Assembly (NCBI GenBank): GCA_958295845.1
Contig: OY282376.1
Location: forward strand, 4,167,022 to 4,231,021
Length of the DNA stretch: 64,000 nt
Source: Caldilineaceae bacterium
GTDB taxonomy: Bacteria; Chloroflexota; Anaerolineae; Caldilineales; Caldilineaceae
Direction of reading: 5' to 3'
In this document: positions 44,303-53,039 of the stretch, piece after piece
Layout: each line of letters opens with the position of its first letter
How positions within the stretch are numbered: position 1 is the first letter of the stretch
The notes under the pieces: model-generated
Seen by the model: only the letters and a program-made list of their open reading frames with translations
Told to the model about the DNA's origin: nothing
The model's database searches: none
Position numbers and translations under genes: made by a program

Positions 44303-45843
44303 ACGGGGACCTCCAATCCGTGTGCTGCGGTGAGCAGGGAAGCCTCGGTTGCGTGGGCGGCGTTCTGTTCGTCAACGATGCGGCCGTCGTGCATGATGAG
44401 AACGCGGTCACAGACGAGCTGGATTTCAGCGAGCTCGCTGGTGTACAGAAGGATGGCCGCGCCGCCGGCTGCCAACTCACGCAGAAGGGTGTAGATTTCC
44501 AGCTTGGTCTGGACATCGATGCCGCGGGTGGGGTCGAAGCAGAGCAGCGTGCGAAAGCCTGCTACGAGCCAGCGGCCGATGGCAACCTTCTGCTGGTTTC
44601 CGCCGGAGAGGCGCCGTACTTGCGATGCGGCCCTGGTATCGATCGAGAGCCGGTCGATGGCGTTCATTACGCGCTGGCGTTCGTCGGCGGGAATGCGCAG
44701 CCACTGGCGGATGCGGCTGAATAGCGGGACGACGAGGTTCTGGCGTACGGACAGATTTGGCAGCAGGGTCAGCAGGCGGTCACCGGGGATGAGGACGACC
44801 CCGTCAGCCACGGCGTCGGAGGGTGCGCGCCAGCGGCGCTGGCTGCCGGCGACGAGGATGTTTCCTTCGGACGGTTGCCGGTCGCCTGAGAGGAGGGAGA
44901 AGAGACGCTCCTGGCCCTGGCCTTCGAGCGCGACGAGGCCGAGAATCTCACCGCGGCGCAGGTCGAAGGAAATGTCGCGCACAAGGCCACCAGAGTTCAG
45001 ACCCTGGACCGCAAAAGCGACCTCCTGAGACGAGGTACTGGGGTCCGACTGGGGCTGCGAAGTCGGTTGGGGCTCGTCACTCTCCTCCAGTTCGCTGACA
45101 TCGGCGCCGAGCATGGCTTCGACCAGTTCATGTTCGTCGATGTCCTGCATGGTCCCTGTGGACGCGCCGCTGGCTGCGGATGCGGCCGAGTTCGGCTCGA
45201 AGAGGGCGACGTTGCGGCCATCGCGCAGGATGGTGGCGCGGTCGCAGATGCGCCTCACTTCGGCGAGCCGGTGGGTGATGAGGACGGCGGCTCGGTCCTG
45301 TTTGCGCCATTCGTTGAGGAGGGCGAAGACGCGTTCGGCCTGGTCGGCGGTGAGTGCGGCGGTGATCTCGTCGAGAAGAAGGACCTGCGGGTCGCGGGCA
45401 AGGGCGCGGGCGAGATCGACTACGCGCAGTGTCTCGAGAGGTAGTTCGCGGACGAGGGCGTCGAGGTCGAGATCTTGCAGGTCGAACCATTCGAGCCAGC
45501 TTGTGAAGTCGGATTCTTCGATTTCGCTGAGCTGGAGATTTTGGCCGACGGTGAGATCGGGGATTAGCGCGGGATCCTGGAAGACGGTGCCGATGCCGAC
45601 TGCCATTGCATCAACGGGGTCATGGAACTGCATGGCTTGACCCTCGACTTGGACAACGCCAGCGTCGGCGGGATGTACGCCTGCCAGGATTTTTACGAGT
45701 GTGCTCTTACCGGCGCCGTTTGCGCCAAGGAGGGCATGGACCTCGCCGCGGCGGACTGCGAATTCTACTTCGCGCAGCGCCACGACGGGTCCATACGATT
45801 TTGCTACTTTGTCGGTCGCAAGCAGTGGCTGCGACTTACTCAT
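44299..45843 (-). CDS. Ribose-type double-domain ABC ATPase (RbsA-like)
   Basis: 514 residues with two nucleotide-binding domains. Domain 1 (about 8-250) has Walker A GANGAGKST and Walker B VLLLDEITAALT. Its signature helix reads ELPLETLRVVDLARAL and lacks the LSxGQ core normally seen in RbsA. A Ser/Ala/Pro-rich acidic linker (about 225-272) separates the domains. Domain 2 has a degenerate Walker A (ALEGQGQERL, as usual in this family), an intact signature RLSGGNQQKVAIGR and Walker B LLCFDPTRGID, without the catalytic Glu. Both are variants of the asymmetric RbsA layout. First of three coupled genes behind the binding protein. Confidence 0.9.
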   Translation of the reverse strand: MSKSQPLLATDKVAKSYGPVVALREVEFAVRRGEVHALLGANGAGKSTLVKILAGVHPADAGVVQVEGQAMQFHDPVDAMAVGIGTVFQDPALIPDLTVGQNLQLSEIEESDFTSWLEWFDLQDLDLDALVRELPLETLRVVDLARALARDPQVLLLDEITAALTADQAERVFALLNEWRKQDRAAVLITHRLAEVRRICDRATILRDGRNVALFEPNSAASAASGASTGTMQDIDEHELVEAMLGADVSELEESDEPQPTSQPQSDPSTSSQEVAFAVQGLNSGGLVRDISFDLRRGEILGLVALEGQGQERLFSLLSGDRQPSEGNILVAGSQRRWRAPSDAVADGVVLIPGDRLLTLLPNLSVRQNLVVPLFSRIRQWLRIPADERQRVMNAIDRLSIDTRAASQVRRLSGGNQQKVAIGRWLVAGFRTLLCFDPTRGIDVQTKLEIYTLLRELAAGGAAILLYTSELAEIQLVCDRVLIMHDGRIVDEQNAAHATEASLLTAAHGLEVPV

Positions 45844-45872
45844 AGCGACTTCGATCCAAAGTCGGGCGCAGC

Positions 45873-46943
45873 CTATTCGCCCGGCGCCGTGCAGGCGGAG
45901 ACATCGGCGCTGCCGTTGTAACTGGTGTAGGGTTCAATATCGACGTATGTGCTCCAACCCACCTGCTCGTCGGGCGCGTAGATTGCATTGAGCGCATCGA
46001 GATCGGCGGTGGTGAAGACCTGCGGCGTGAGAATGGTCTCGTGGGGCGGGTTGTTGCCTGTCAAGGCGTCAAGCGCGATGGCCATCCCGACTGCGCCGAT
46101 GGCGGGCGGGTTGGTGACGGCTGCGCCCATCAGACCTGCATCAGCGAGCTGGATCAGCTGCTCCACGAAGCCGTTATTGTCGGCGCCGACGATGGGAACG
46201 AAGTCAACATCGGCTACCTGGAACTGTTCGACGACGGAATAGTCGATGCCAGAGGTCCAGATGCCGTCGATCTCCTGGGTCGTGATCAGGTCGAGGGCCT
46301 GCTGGGCGCCGGTGGAGGGGTCCCAGCCGGTGAAGGTCGAGGCTACGACTTCGATGTCAGGATAGTTGGCAAGAGCTTCATTGAAGCCGTTGTGGCGGTC
46401 GGTGTCGGCGGGGACGCCGTCAATGCCGCGCATCTCCACGACCTTGCCTGAGCCGCCGAGCTGCTCAAAGAGCCATTCGGCGCCGAGGCGGGCGTAGGCG
46501 GTCTGATCATTGGTGGCGACATAGGCGCCTTCGGCGGTCACGGCCTGGTCGACGGCGACGACGACGATGCCCTGGGCTATGGCCGACTCGATGACGGCGT
46601 TGAGGCCTTCGCGATCGGTCGGGTTGAGGATGATGGCGTCAACACCTTGCGAAATGAGGCCCTCGAGGTCGGCAATCTGCTCGGTGGGGCCGCCGTTGCG
46701 GTTGACGACGACGACGCTTTCGACGAGGCCGCTGGCTGTGGCCTCTGCCTTGATGGCGCAGATCATCTGCTCGCGCCAGCCGTTGCCGACGAGCGTGTTG
46801 CTGACGCCGACGACGAAGCCGCCTTCCTCTTCCATCATGGCGTCATCGCCGGAAGCCGGTGCGACGGCGACACAGGCGGTGAGCGCCAGTGCGACTGTCA
46901 GAAGCAGGGCGAGAATTGTGAAACGTTGTGACTGGTACTTCAT
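45873..46943 (-). CDS. Ribose-type periplasmic sugar-binding lipoprotein (RbsB-like)
   Basis: 356 residues from the ATG at 46943, preceded by AAGGAGG; a longer frame to 47009 overlaps the upstream permease gene and lacks a ribosome site. The signal ends in LALTAC with C24 lipidated. The mature protein is a Peripla_BP_4 fold: [39 protein letters not shown], then VVAVDQAVT and [20 protein letters not shown]. The ligand is probably a monosaccharide or polyol. It lies only 37 bases after the dipeptide-type permease gene, so the two importers may share a message. Confidence 0.92.
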   Translation of the reverse strand: MKYQSQRFTILALLLTVALALTACVAVAPASGDDAMMEEEGGFVVGVSNTLVGNGWREQMICAIKAEATASGLVESVVVVNRNGGPTEQIADLEGLISQGVDAIILNPTDREGLNAVIESAIAQGIVVVAVDQAVTAEGAYVATNDQTAYARLGAEWLFEQLGGSGKVVEMRGIDGVPADTDRHNGFNEALANYPDIEVVASTFTGWDPSTGAQQALDLITTQEIDGIWTSGIDYSVVEQFQVADVDFVPIVGADNNGFVEQLIQLADAGLMGAAVTNPPAIGAVGMAIALDALTGNNPPHETILTPQVFTTADLDALNAIYAPDEQVGWSTYVDIEPYTSYNGSADVSACTAPGE

Positions 46944-46980
46944 GTCAACCTCCTTGTTGAAAAAGTGTCGGTGAAACCTT

Positions 46981-47880
46981 TCAGTCCCGTTCGCGTGGAT
47001 CGAGTGCATCGCGCAGGCCGTCGCCCAAGAAGTTGAACGCCAGCACTGTAATCACGATCATGAGACCGGGAAAGAATGCGATATGGGGGAAGCGAAGGAT
47101 AAAGGCTCTTCCATCGGCCAGGGTGCCGCCCCATGAGGGGTTGGGCGGGCGGATGCCCAGGCCGAGGAATGAGAGCGCTGATTCGAGAATTATAATGCCG
47201 CCAATGCCGAGGGTCGCCAAAACGATGATCGGGCCCAGGACGTTGGGGAGGAGGTGGCGCCAAATGATGCGCCAGTCGCGCACGCCAACGGCCCGGGCGG
47301 CGGTGACGAAGTCTGTCGCTTTGAGAGACATGATGTCGGCGCGTACGACGCGGGCGAAGCGGGCCCATCCGGTCACACCGATTACGACTACGGTGGTAAC
47401 GAGGCTAGGCCCAAGAACTGCGGCGAGCACGACCAGAAGGGCGATGATGGGGAAGGCCATCAAGGTATCGATTACTCTGGAGATCAGTGTGTCCTCCCAG
47501 CTGCCGAGATAACCGGCGACTGCGCCGATGACTACGCCCAAGACGACTGCGATTCCGGTTGCCAACAGGCCAACGAGCAGGGCGATGCGGCTACCGAAGA
47601 TTACGCGGCTGAGGAGATCGCGTCCCAAATGGTCGTAGCCAAAAGGATGGGCCAAAGTTGGGCTGCCGCCGCGCATTCCGCGAAAGATTTCGTCGATTGG
47701 ATCATAGGGTGAGAGCAGGGGCGCGAAAATAGCCATCGTCGCCAAGAGGAGGATCACGACTAAACCACCGACTGCGATCCGATTTGCGCGGAAGCGCCGC
47801 CAGGCTTGGCTCCATTCGGAGCGGTGGCCGAAGCCGTCAGTGAGTTGTTGGTTGAGCTCGGTGGGTTCGGAGGTCGTCAT
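46981..47880 (-). CDS. Dipeptide/oligopeptide ABC permease (DppC type)
   Basis: 299 residues, about six membrane helices. The N-terminal cytoplasmic segment ([19 protein letters not shown]) and the [21 protein letters not shown] motif mark the DppC/OppC group. The coupling loop is [23 protein letters not shown]. It lies 26 bases after the DppB-type gene, with no strong ribosome site of its own. No ATPase gene follows; the OppD/OppF-type pair at 21.9-24.0 kb lacks permeases and could serve it. Confidence 0.93.
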   Translation of the reverse strand: MTTSEPTELNQQLTDGFGHRSEWSQAWRRFRANRIAVGGLVVILLLATMAIFAPLLSPYDPIDEIFRGMRGGSPTLAHPFGYDHLGRDLLSRVIFGSRIALLVGLLATGIAVVLGVVIGAVAGYLGSWEDTLISRVIDTLMAFPIIALLVVLAAVLGPSLVTTVVVIGVTGWARFARVVRADIMSLKATDFVTAARAVGVRDWRIIWRHLLPNVLGPIIVLATLGIGGIIILESALSFLGLGIRPPNPSWGGTLADGRAFILRFPHIAFFPGLMIVITVLAFNFLGDGLRDALDPRERD

Positions 47881-47906
47881 AAATTTAGAACGGCAGTTAA
47901 GGATAT

Positions 47907-48869
47907 CTAATTGATGCGAATACGCGGATCGATGATTGCGTAGGTCAGGTCGGTGAGCAGGTTGACAGCGACGACGAGAACTGCCAACACGACGACCAGG
48001 GACTGAACGACCTGGTAGTCGAGGCGAAAGATTGAGTCGGTGAATAGGCGGCCGATGCCAGGGATGGCGAAGACGGTTTCGACGACGATAGTGCCACTGA
48101 GGATAAAGGCGATGCGAAAACCGATTACAGTTACGACCGGGAGCAACGCATTGCGGACTGCGTGGCGGACAAGCACGATCGTGTTCGGCAGCCCTTTGGC
48201 GTAGGCTGTGCGCACGTAATCCTGGGTAAGGACTTCAAGAGTAGAGGCACGCATGACCCGTGTCATGACGGCCATCTGTTCGGTCGTCAGCACCAAGACA
48301 GGCAGGATGTAGCCCTGCCACGACTTCAGCCCGAAAGGCGGGATGCGGCCGATCAGGGGTAGGTCGCCGAACCAGCGCGGTACGTAGAGGGCGAAGAGGA
48401 CGATGAGCATGAGGGCCAGCCAGAAGTTGGGCAAGGCCACGCCGAGGGTCGAGCCGACGGCTGTGCCGTAGTCGAATGTGGAGTTGCGACGCACGCCGGC
48501 GATGATGCCGGCGGGGATCGCGACCAACAACGCCAGACCAAGCGAAGTGACGTTGAGGATGGCGGTCACAGGGATCGCTTCGAAGATCATCTGCCGCACG
48601 GGTATTCCCTTGCGGATCAGAGAGTCGCCGAAATCTCCGCGCAGGAGGTTCCACGCCCAGATAAAGAACTGCTCGTGGTAGGGACGATCCAACCCCCAGC
48701 GGGCGCGGATTGCCTCCATCTGTTCCTGGCTAATGCGGATTTCGCCTTCGCCAAGCAGCAGGTAGGTGGGGTCGCCCGGCATCAGGCGTATTACGAAGAA
48801 AGTGCCGACGCTGATCAGAACGATGACGACGGCGCCTTGGAGCATGCGGCGGGCGATGTAGGTAAGCAT
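47907..48869 (-). CDS. Dipeptide/oligopeptide ABC permease (DppB type)
   Basis: 320 residues, six helices. The start (MLTYIARRMLQGAVVIVLIS) and FFVIRLMPGDP are typical of DppB, as are the central helices and the coupling loop YVRTAYAKGLPNTIVLVRHAVRNALLP. The C-terminus ends in TYAIIDPRIRI, a DppB hallmark. It follows the binding-protein gene across a gap with heptamer repeats and a stem-loop. Confidence 0.93.
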   Translation of the reverse strand: MLTYIARRMLQGAVVIVLISVGTFFVIRLMPGDPTYLLLGEGEIRISQEQMEAIRARWGLDRPYHEQFFIWAWNLLRGDFGDSLIRKGIPVRQMIFEAIPVTAILNVTSLGLALLVAIPAGIIAGVRRNSTFDYGTAVGSTLGVALPNFWLALMLIVLFALYVPRWFGDLPLIGRIPPFGLKSWQGYILPVLVLTTEQMAVMTRVMRASTLEVLTQDYVRTAYAKGLPNTIVLVRHAVRNALLPVVTVIGFRIAFILSGTIVVETVFAIPGIGRLFTDSIFRLDYQVVQSLVVVLAVLVVAVNLLTDLTYAIIDPRIRIN

Positions 48870-48890
48870 GTAGGGCGATGGTCAGACTTC

Positions 48891-48932
48891 AGTGGTCAGT
48901 GGTCAGTGGTTAGTGGCCGGCGGTCAGTAGAG
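48891..48932. repeat. Heptanucleotide tandem repeats
   Basis: Seven-base units AGTGGTC, AGTGGTC, AGTGGTT, AGTGGCC, GGCGGTC and AGTAGAG run without a break, and the next unit (AGTGGCC) leads into a stem-loop. They lie in the gap between the binding-protein and permease genes. Related arrays occur at 56044-56078 and 59862-59889. Confidence 0.85.
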
Positions 48933-48972
48933 AGTGGCCGGTGACTCGATAGAAAACGGGTCACCGGCCACT
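48933..48972 (-). promoter_or_regulatory. 13-bp perfect stem-loop between binding-protein and permease genes
   Basis: AGTGGCCGGTGAC and GTCACCGGCCACT pair perfectly around a 14-base loop. It begins 6 bases after the stop of the dipeptide-binding protein gene. Read on the plus strand it is followed by CTGGCGTTTTATT, so it could also work as a terminator in that direction, but no gene comes from that side. Its left arm is built from the last heptamer unit. Confidence 0.7.
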
Positions 48973-48978
48973 GGCGTT

Positions 48979-50628
48979 TTATTCTTCGATCCACCATTTG
49001 TAGGCTTGCTGGTACATCGAGCTGTTCTTGGGGCCTTCGGGCAGCCCTTTAATGCGGGCGTTGAAGACGTTCATCCACTCGTCGAATTGCAGGTTGAGTA
49101 CAGGCTGCTCTTCGACGAAGATCTCCTGGATCTCGTGATAGTAGGGCTCGCGCTCTTCGTAGGCAACGACCTGAAGTCCCTCTTCGATGAGTTGGTCGAC
49201 GCGGGCGTTATTGAACTGGGCAAAGTTGTTGCCGCCGTTGGAGTGCATTGTGCTGAAGGGGTCGGGCTCTACGGCGCTGCCATAGGTCCAATTGTAGAGG
49301 GATGCGTCCATAGTGCCTTCGCGCATGCCCTGCAGGATGGTGGCTACCGGCGCCTCTTCCAGCTGAACGTCGACACCGACATCGGCGAACATGAGTTGCG
49401 CGAGTTCGGCGATGGGGCGGCGGGCCTGGTCGCCGGTGATGGTGGTGATGGTGAAGGAAAGCTGCTGGTCACCCTTAGCGCGGTTGCCGTCGCCGTCGGC
49501 AGCCCAGCCGGCGCCGTCGAGGAGAGCCATGGCCTCTTGTGGATCGAAGTCGTACTGCTTGAGGCCGGTGTGGTGATAAGGGCTGGCGGGCGTCAGATTA
49601 GAGTGTGAGACCTGGGCGGCGCCGTTCCAAAGTTCATCGATGATGCGCTGGCGGTCGAGGGCGTGCATGAGGGCCTGGCGCACCTCTTTTTCGGCCAGCT
49701 GCGGAATGCTGTTGTTGAGCGGGAAGTGCTTGATCGAGTTGGCGAGGGTGCGGAAGTTGACGTAGCCCGGGTCGGCTTCGAGGAAGATGCTGTCTTCGAC
49801 GAGGAGCGGCCACACGGCGGAGTCGGCCTCGCCGGTCTGGAGGGCGATCATGCGCACGGAGGGTTCGGGGACGATGTCTTCGCGCAGCACGTCGATATTG
49901 GGACGGCCGCGGAAGTGATCGTCGAAGGCTTCCAGTTCGGTAAACTCTGCCGGGCGCCACTCTCGGAGCTTGTAGGGGCCGGTGCCGATAGGCGAGGTGC
50001 TGTAGGTATCCTCGCCGAGTTCGGCGTGGGAGGCCGAATGGACGATGGGGACGGTGGCCCAAGAGGTCAGCGAAGCGGCGTTGACGGAGTCCATATTGAC
50101 CTGGACGGTGTATTTGTCGGGTGCTTCGACAGAGCTGATGCCGGTGAAGCGGCCGACAATCGGCGCGCCGTTGTCGGGGTTGCGGTAGTAGTTGTAGGTG
50201 TAGGCGACATCGTCGGCGGTCAATTCGGTGCCGTCGTGGAAGAGGACGCCTTCGTGCAGCTTGAAGGTGTAGCCGAGCCCGTCGGCTGCGACGTCGACTG
50301 ATTCGGCCAGAACCAGTTCCAGTTCGTTGAACTCGTCAACGGTCACGAGCGGGTTCTGGATGTTGATGATCATCACCCAGTGCACGGTGGGGCCCATGAA
50401 GGCAGGGCTGAGGCCGGCGACTTCCTGGTGGCCAACCCAGGTCATGGTACCGCCCTGTTTGGGTCCGCTCATTTCGGCGGCTGGGGCTTCGTCGGCCGCG
50501 GCGGCGGGGGCGGCTTCGCCGGTATCGGCGGGGGCCGCGGGGGCGCAGGCTACCAGGAGCGCTGCGGACCCGCTCATGGCGGAATAGCGCAGGAAGTCAC
50601 GCCTTGTAAATGTCTGCTTTGGCTTCAT
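48979..50628 (-). CDS. Extracellular solute-binding lipoprotein family 5 (dipeptide type), Tat-exported
   Basis: 549 residues with a twin-arginine signal (FTRRDFLRYSAMSG) and lipobox at C28 (LLVAC), then an Ala/Pro/Glu linker. The body is a family 5 binding protein (DppA/OppA): GLGYTFKLHEGVLFHDGTEL, DVAYTYNYYRNPDNG, FPLNNSIPQLAEKEVRQAL and the C-terminal LQFDEWMNVFNARIKGL. Such proteins bind peptides, sugars of plant or wall origin, or nickel complexes, so the ligand is open. AAGGAG lies ten bases before the ATG. First gene of an eight-gene same-strand run; a palindrome that looks like an operator lies about 70 bases upstream. Confidence 0.93.
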   Translation of the reverse strand: MKPKQTFTRRDFLRYSAMSGSAALLVACAPAAPADTGEAAPAAAADEAPAAEMSGPKQGGTMTWVGHQEVAGLSPAFMGPTVHWVMIINIQNPLVTVDEFNELELVLAESVDVAADGLGYTFKLHEGVLFHDGTELTADDVAYTYNYYRNPDNGAPIVGRFTGISSVEAPDKYTVQVNMDSVNAASLTSWATVPIVHSASHAELGEDTYSTSPIGTGPYKLREWRPAEFTELEAFDDHFRGRPNIDVLREDIVPEPSVRMIALQTGEADSAVWPLLVEDSIFLEADPGYVNFRTLANSIKHFPLNNSIPQLAEKEVRQALMHALDRQRIIDELWNGAAQVSHSNLTPASPYHHTGLKQYDFDPQEAMALLDGAGWAADGDGNRAKGDQQLSFTITTITGDQARRPIAELAQLMFADVGVDVQLEEAPVATILQGMREGTMDASLYNWTYGSAVEPDPFSTMHSNGGNNFAQFNNARVDQLIEEGLQVVAYEEREPYYHEIQEIFVEEQPVLNLQFDEWMNVFNARIKGLPEGPKNSSMYQQAYKWWIEE

Positions 50629-51135
50629 TGGTGGTTTTCTCCTTGGAGTGAATGAAGATTAGAGTGATGAAAGTCGACCGGCGGCCAGCAATCGTGAAAT
50701 TGACAGTTGTCAATTCCTGCACTTCGAATGGAAAGCGGCTGTTGGTCGCGGCCAACCAAGAGAACGGGCAAGCGACGAAACAGGAACTACGGAAGGCCCA
50801 CCCAACCTCTCCGGGCCCGGGCGTTGCAGGGCACGCGGGAATGGTTTGTTCGGCGTGGAGAACAAGCTGAAGGGGATTTTGCACGAACAGCGGGCGGGCG
50901 TCATTGCCTCGTCGATTTGTGTGAGTATAAGCAGAGAAGGGAGGGCTGTCAAGAATTGGGGGAATACTGGCTGCTGCACCGAAGAATCATGTGCCAGAAT
51001 TTGCTCTTGCGAATGGTAGGGATGCGTCTGATAATAGGCGATGATACCGGTGGCGCGGGGAGACTGAAGTGATTTCGGCTGTGATAGAATGACAGGGCGT
51101 AACTGACATGAAACTGGCTGTGATAAGGGGCTGCA
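50629..51135. other. Divergent intergenic region with an operator-like palindrome
   Basis: About 507 bases between the divergent importer operon and the AAA ATPase gene. Apart from the palindrome at 50698-50715, I see nothing specific. The minus-strand ORFs here (50710-51459) overlap the start of the ATPase gene and look like shadows. Confidence 0.5.
50698..50715. promoter_or_regulatory. Operator-like palindrome upstream of the dipeptide-type operon
   Basis: AATTGACA, two bases GT, then TGTCAATT is a perfect 18-base palindrome 70 bases before the binding-protein start. The AT-rich arms with TTGACA/TGTCAA resemble GntR- or MarR-type operator sites. It also contains a -35-like TTGACA in each direction, so binding would block promoter access. 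Confidence 0.55.
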
Positions 51136-52383
51136 ATGCAGGAAAATAACAGGTTTATCCGGACGCTGCAGTTGCGAAATCTGTTGTCGTTCGGGCCAGA
51201 CTCTCCGCCGATTGAATTTGGGCAGCTGAATGTGCTGATTGGGCCGAATGGGTCGGGGAAGTCGAATGTCATCGGGGCTATTGACCTGCTGAGGTCTTCG
51301 GCTACCGACGTGGTTGCGCCGATTCGTGAGGGAGGAGGAACGGAGGAGTGGTTGTGGAAGGGATCTACCGCTGCTCCGGTGGCAGAAATAAACGCAACGA
51401 TAGAAAATCCAGGTTTGGACGCTTCTCAATCCAAAGAGGAAGCCATCCCGTTGCGACACAGAATATCCTTTTCGAGGGAAAAGGGGAGCTTTAAGTTAGT
51501 TGATGAAGTAATTGAGGACGAACAAAGGGAGTTCGAATACGCTCCGCACGGTCAGTACTATTACCGCTACCGATGGGGAAGCCCTGTGCTAAGTACTCTT
51601 GCCTTGCAAGAAAGTGATGGGGCAAACAACATAGATCGAGTACAACTTCAGTTGCGGAGCGAAGATTTTCAGTCCAACCAGTCGATAGTTTCGCAGCGGA
51701 AGGATCCGCGTCAGTATCCTGAGATAACTTATCTTGACTTCATGTACAGACGTGTCAGACTCTACGGAGACTGGGATTTGGGCCAAGGCTCAAAGGCACG
51801 TTTACCTCAGTCGACTGACCTCCTAAATAATTTCCTGGCGGAAGACGCCAGCAACCTGGGACTCTACCTAAATCACCTTTCACACGGAGAGGATACAAAG
51901 TCGGCGCTTATTGCTCAACTCAAGCGCTTCTACGATCAGTTTAGTGACCTTACGTTCTTGGTTCAAGGTGGAACGCTGCAGACTTTTTTCCGCGAGCAGA
52001 ATCTGCAACATCCAGTCCCAGCTTCTCGCCTCTCAGACGGAACCTTGCGATTTCTTTGCTTGGCTTCAGTGCTCTGTAATCCGTTTGGCACTTCTCTCAT
52101 ATGTATAGAAGAACCTGAGATTGGTCTACATCCCGATATCATTCCGACGGTTGCCGAGATGCTCGTCGAGGCGTCCGAGCGAACACAGATAATCGTCACA
52201 ACCCATTCCGACATTCTTGTCGATGCACTTTCCCACATACCAGAGGCCGTGTTGGTGTGCGAAAAGGAGAGCAACTCGACAACGGTTGGTCGGTTGGACG
52301 AGAACGAGTTGAGAGTTTGGCTCAAGAAATACTCTTTGGGCGAACTATGGCTCAGGGGCGAATTGGGTGGGAATCGTTGGTGA
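51136..52383 (+). CDS. AAA-family ATPase of the OLD/AAA_21 type, possible defence gene
   Basis: 415-residue SMC/ABC-like ATPase. Walker A is GPNGSGKS (36-43) in LNVLIGPNGSGKSNVIGAID. The signature-like region is SRLSDGTLRFLCLASVL, Walker B is LICIEEPEIGLHPD and the switch His is in VTTHSDILVDAL. There is no fused TOPRIM nuclease domain. The stop overlaps the start of a DUF4276 gene (GTGA), so the pair is one unit. Paired AAA_21 plus small nuclease-like proteins occur in defence modules such as PARIS (AriA/AriB) and OLD-type systems. The middle of the gene is more AT-rich than its neighbours. Function here is inferred from the pairing only. Confidence 0.85.
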   Translation: MQENNRFIRTLQLRNLLSFGPDSPPIEFGQLNVLIGPNGSGKSNVIGAIDLLRSSATDVVAPIREGGGTEEWLWKGSTAAPVAEINATIENPGLDASQSKEEAIPLRHRISFSREKGSFKLVDEVIEDEQREFEYAPHGQYYYRYRWGSPVLSTLALQESDGANNIDRVQLQLRSEDFQSNQSIVSQRKDPRQYPEITYLDFMYRRVRLYGDWDLGQGSKARLPQSTDLLNNFLAEDASNLGLYLNHLSHGEDTKSALIAQLKRFYDQFSDLTFLVQGGTLQTFFREQNLQHPVPASRLSDGTLRFLCLASVLCNPFGTSLICIEEPEIGLHPDIIPTVAEMLVEASERTQIIVTTHSDILVDALSHIPEAVLVCEKESNSTTVGRLDENELRVWLKKYSLGELWLRGELGGNRW

Positions 52384-52991
52384 GGATAGAAATCTATGTA
52401 GAAGGGGGAGGGCAAGGAAAGCATTTGAAAGCCAAGTGCCGCGAAGGGTTTGGTGAGTTTTTCAAGAAGGCGGGACTTGCGAACCATATGCCGAGAATAA
52501 AGGCATGTGGAAGTAGAACCAATGCTTTGGAAGACTTTCGTGAAGCAGTTCGTCTAGCGAAAGATGACAGGATACCGATACTTCTAGTTGATAGCGAGGG
52601 CACAGTCCAGCGAAACAACAGACCGTGGCAGCATCTACGCTTGCGCGACGGTTGGGAGCGTCCTGCCGGTGTAACAGAAAGTCAGGCACAACTGATGGTC
52701 CAGAATATGGAATCCTGGTTTTTGGCGGATGTCTCTGCACTGGCATCGTTTTTTGGAACCGGTTTCCGGTCCGCTGCGATTCCGCAACGAAATGACATCG
52801 AACGCATACCTAAAGACGATGTTTTCGAGCAGCTTGAGTCTGCCAGCAGAGGAAGCAATAAACGCGCATATAGCAAGGGACGCCATTCTTTCGACATCCT
52901 GGCAAGGATCGATCCGGAGAAGGTGATCCGGCGCTCGCGGTTCGCGAAACGATTGATTGATACTTTGAAGAGGCACCTCATCCCCGCATAG
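52380..52991 (+). CDS. DUF4276 protein, partner of the AAA ATPase
   Basis: 203 residues from the GTG at 52380, which overlaps the ATPase stop. The frame is open upstream, but only inside the ATPase gene. It begins MRIEIYVEGGGQG and continues with RIPILLVDSEGTV. The Glu at position 8 and the D71/E73 pair are placed like the acidic residues of a TOPRIM fold (VEG, then DxD), so a metal-dependent nuclease is possible. LMVQNMESWFLADVSALASFF is the typical DUF4276 middle part (MESWxLAD). Length is normal for the family. Its function has not been established to my knowledge. Confidence 0.82.
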   Translation: MRIEIYVEGGGQGKHLKAKCREGFGEFFKKAGLANHMPRIKACGSRTNALEDFREAVRLAKDDRIPILLVDSEGTVQRNNRPWQHLRLRDGWERPAGVTESQAQLMVQNMESWFLADVSALASFFGTGFRSAAIPQRNDIERIPKDDVFEQLESASRGSNKRAYSKGRHSFDILARIDPEKVIRRSRFAKRLIDTLKRHLIPA

Positions 52992-53039
52992 CTCATTGGG
53001 TAGTGCAAAATCCAACAGTTAACTTTGAAGGAAGATGCC

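Noticed and set aside
48891-48972. CRISPR-like array in the dipeptide operon gap
   Set aside because: Units are seven bases with no spacers. It is a simple tandem repeat merging into a stem-loop.
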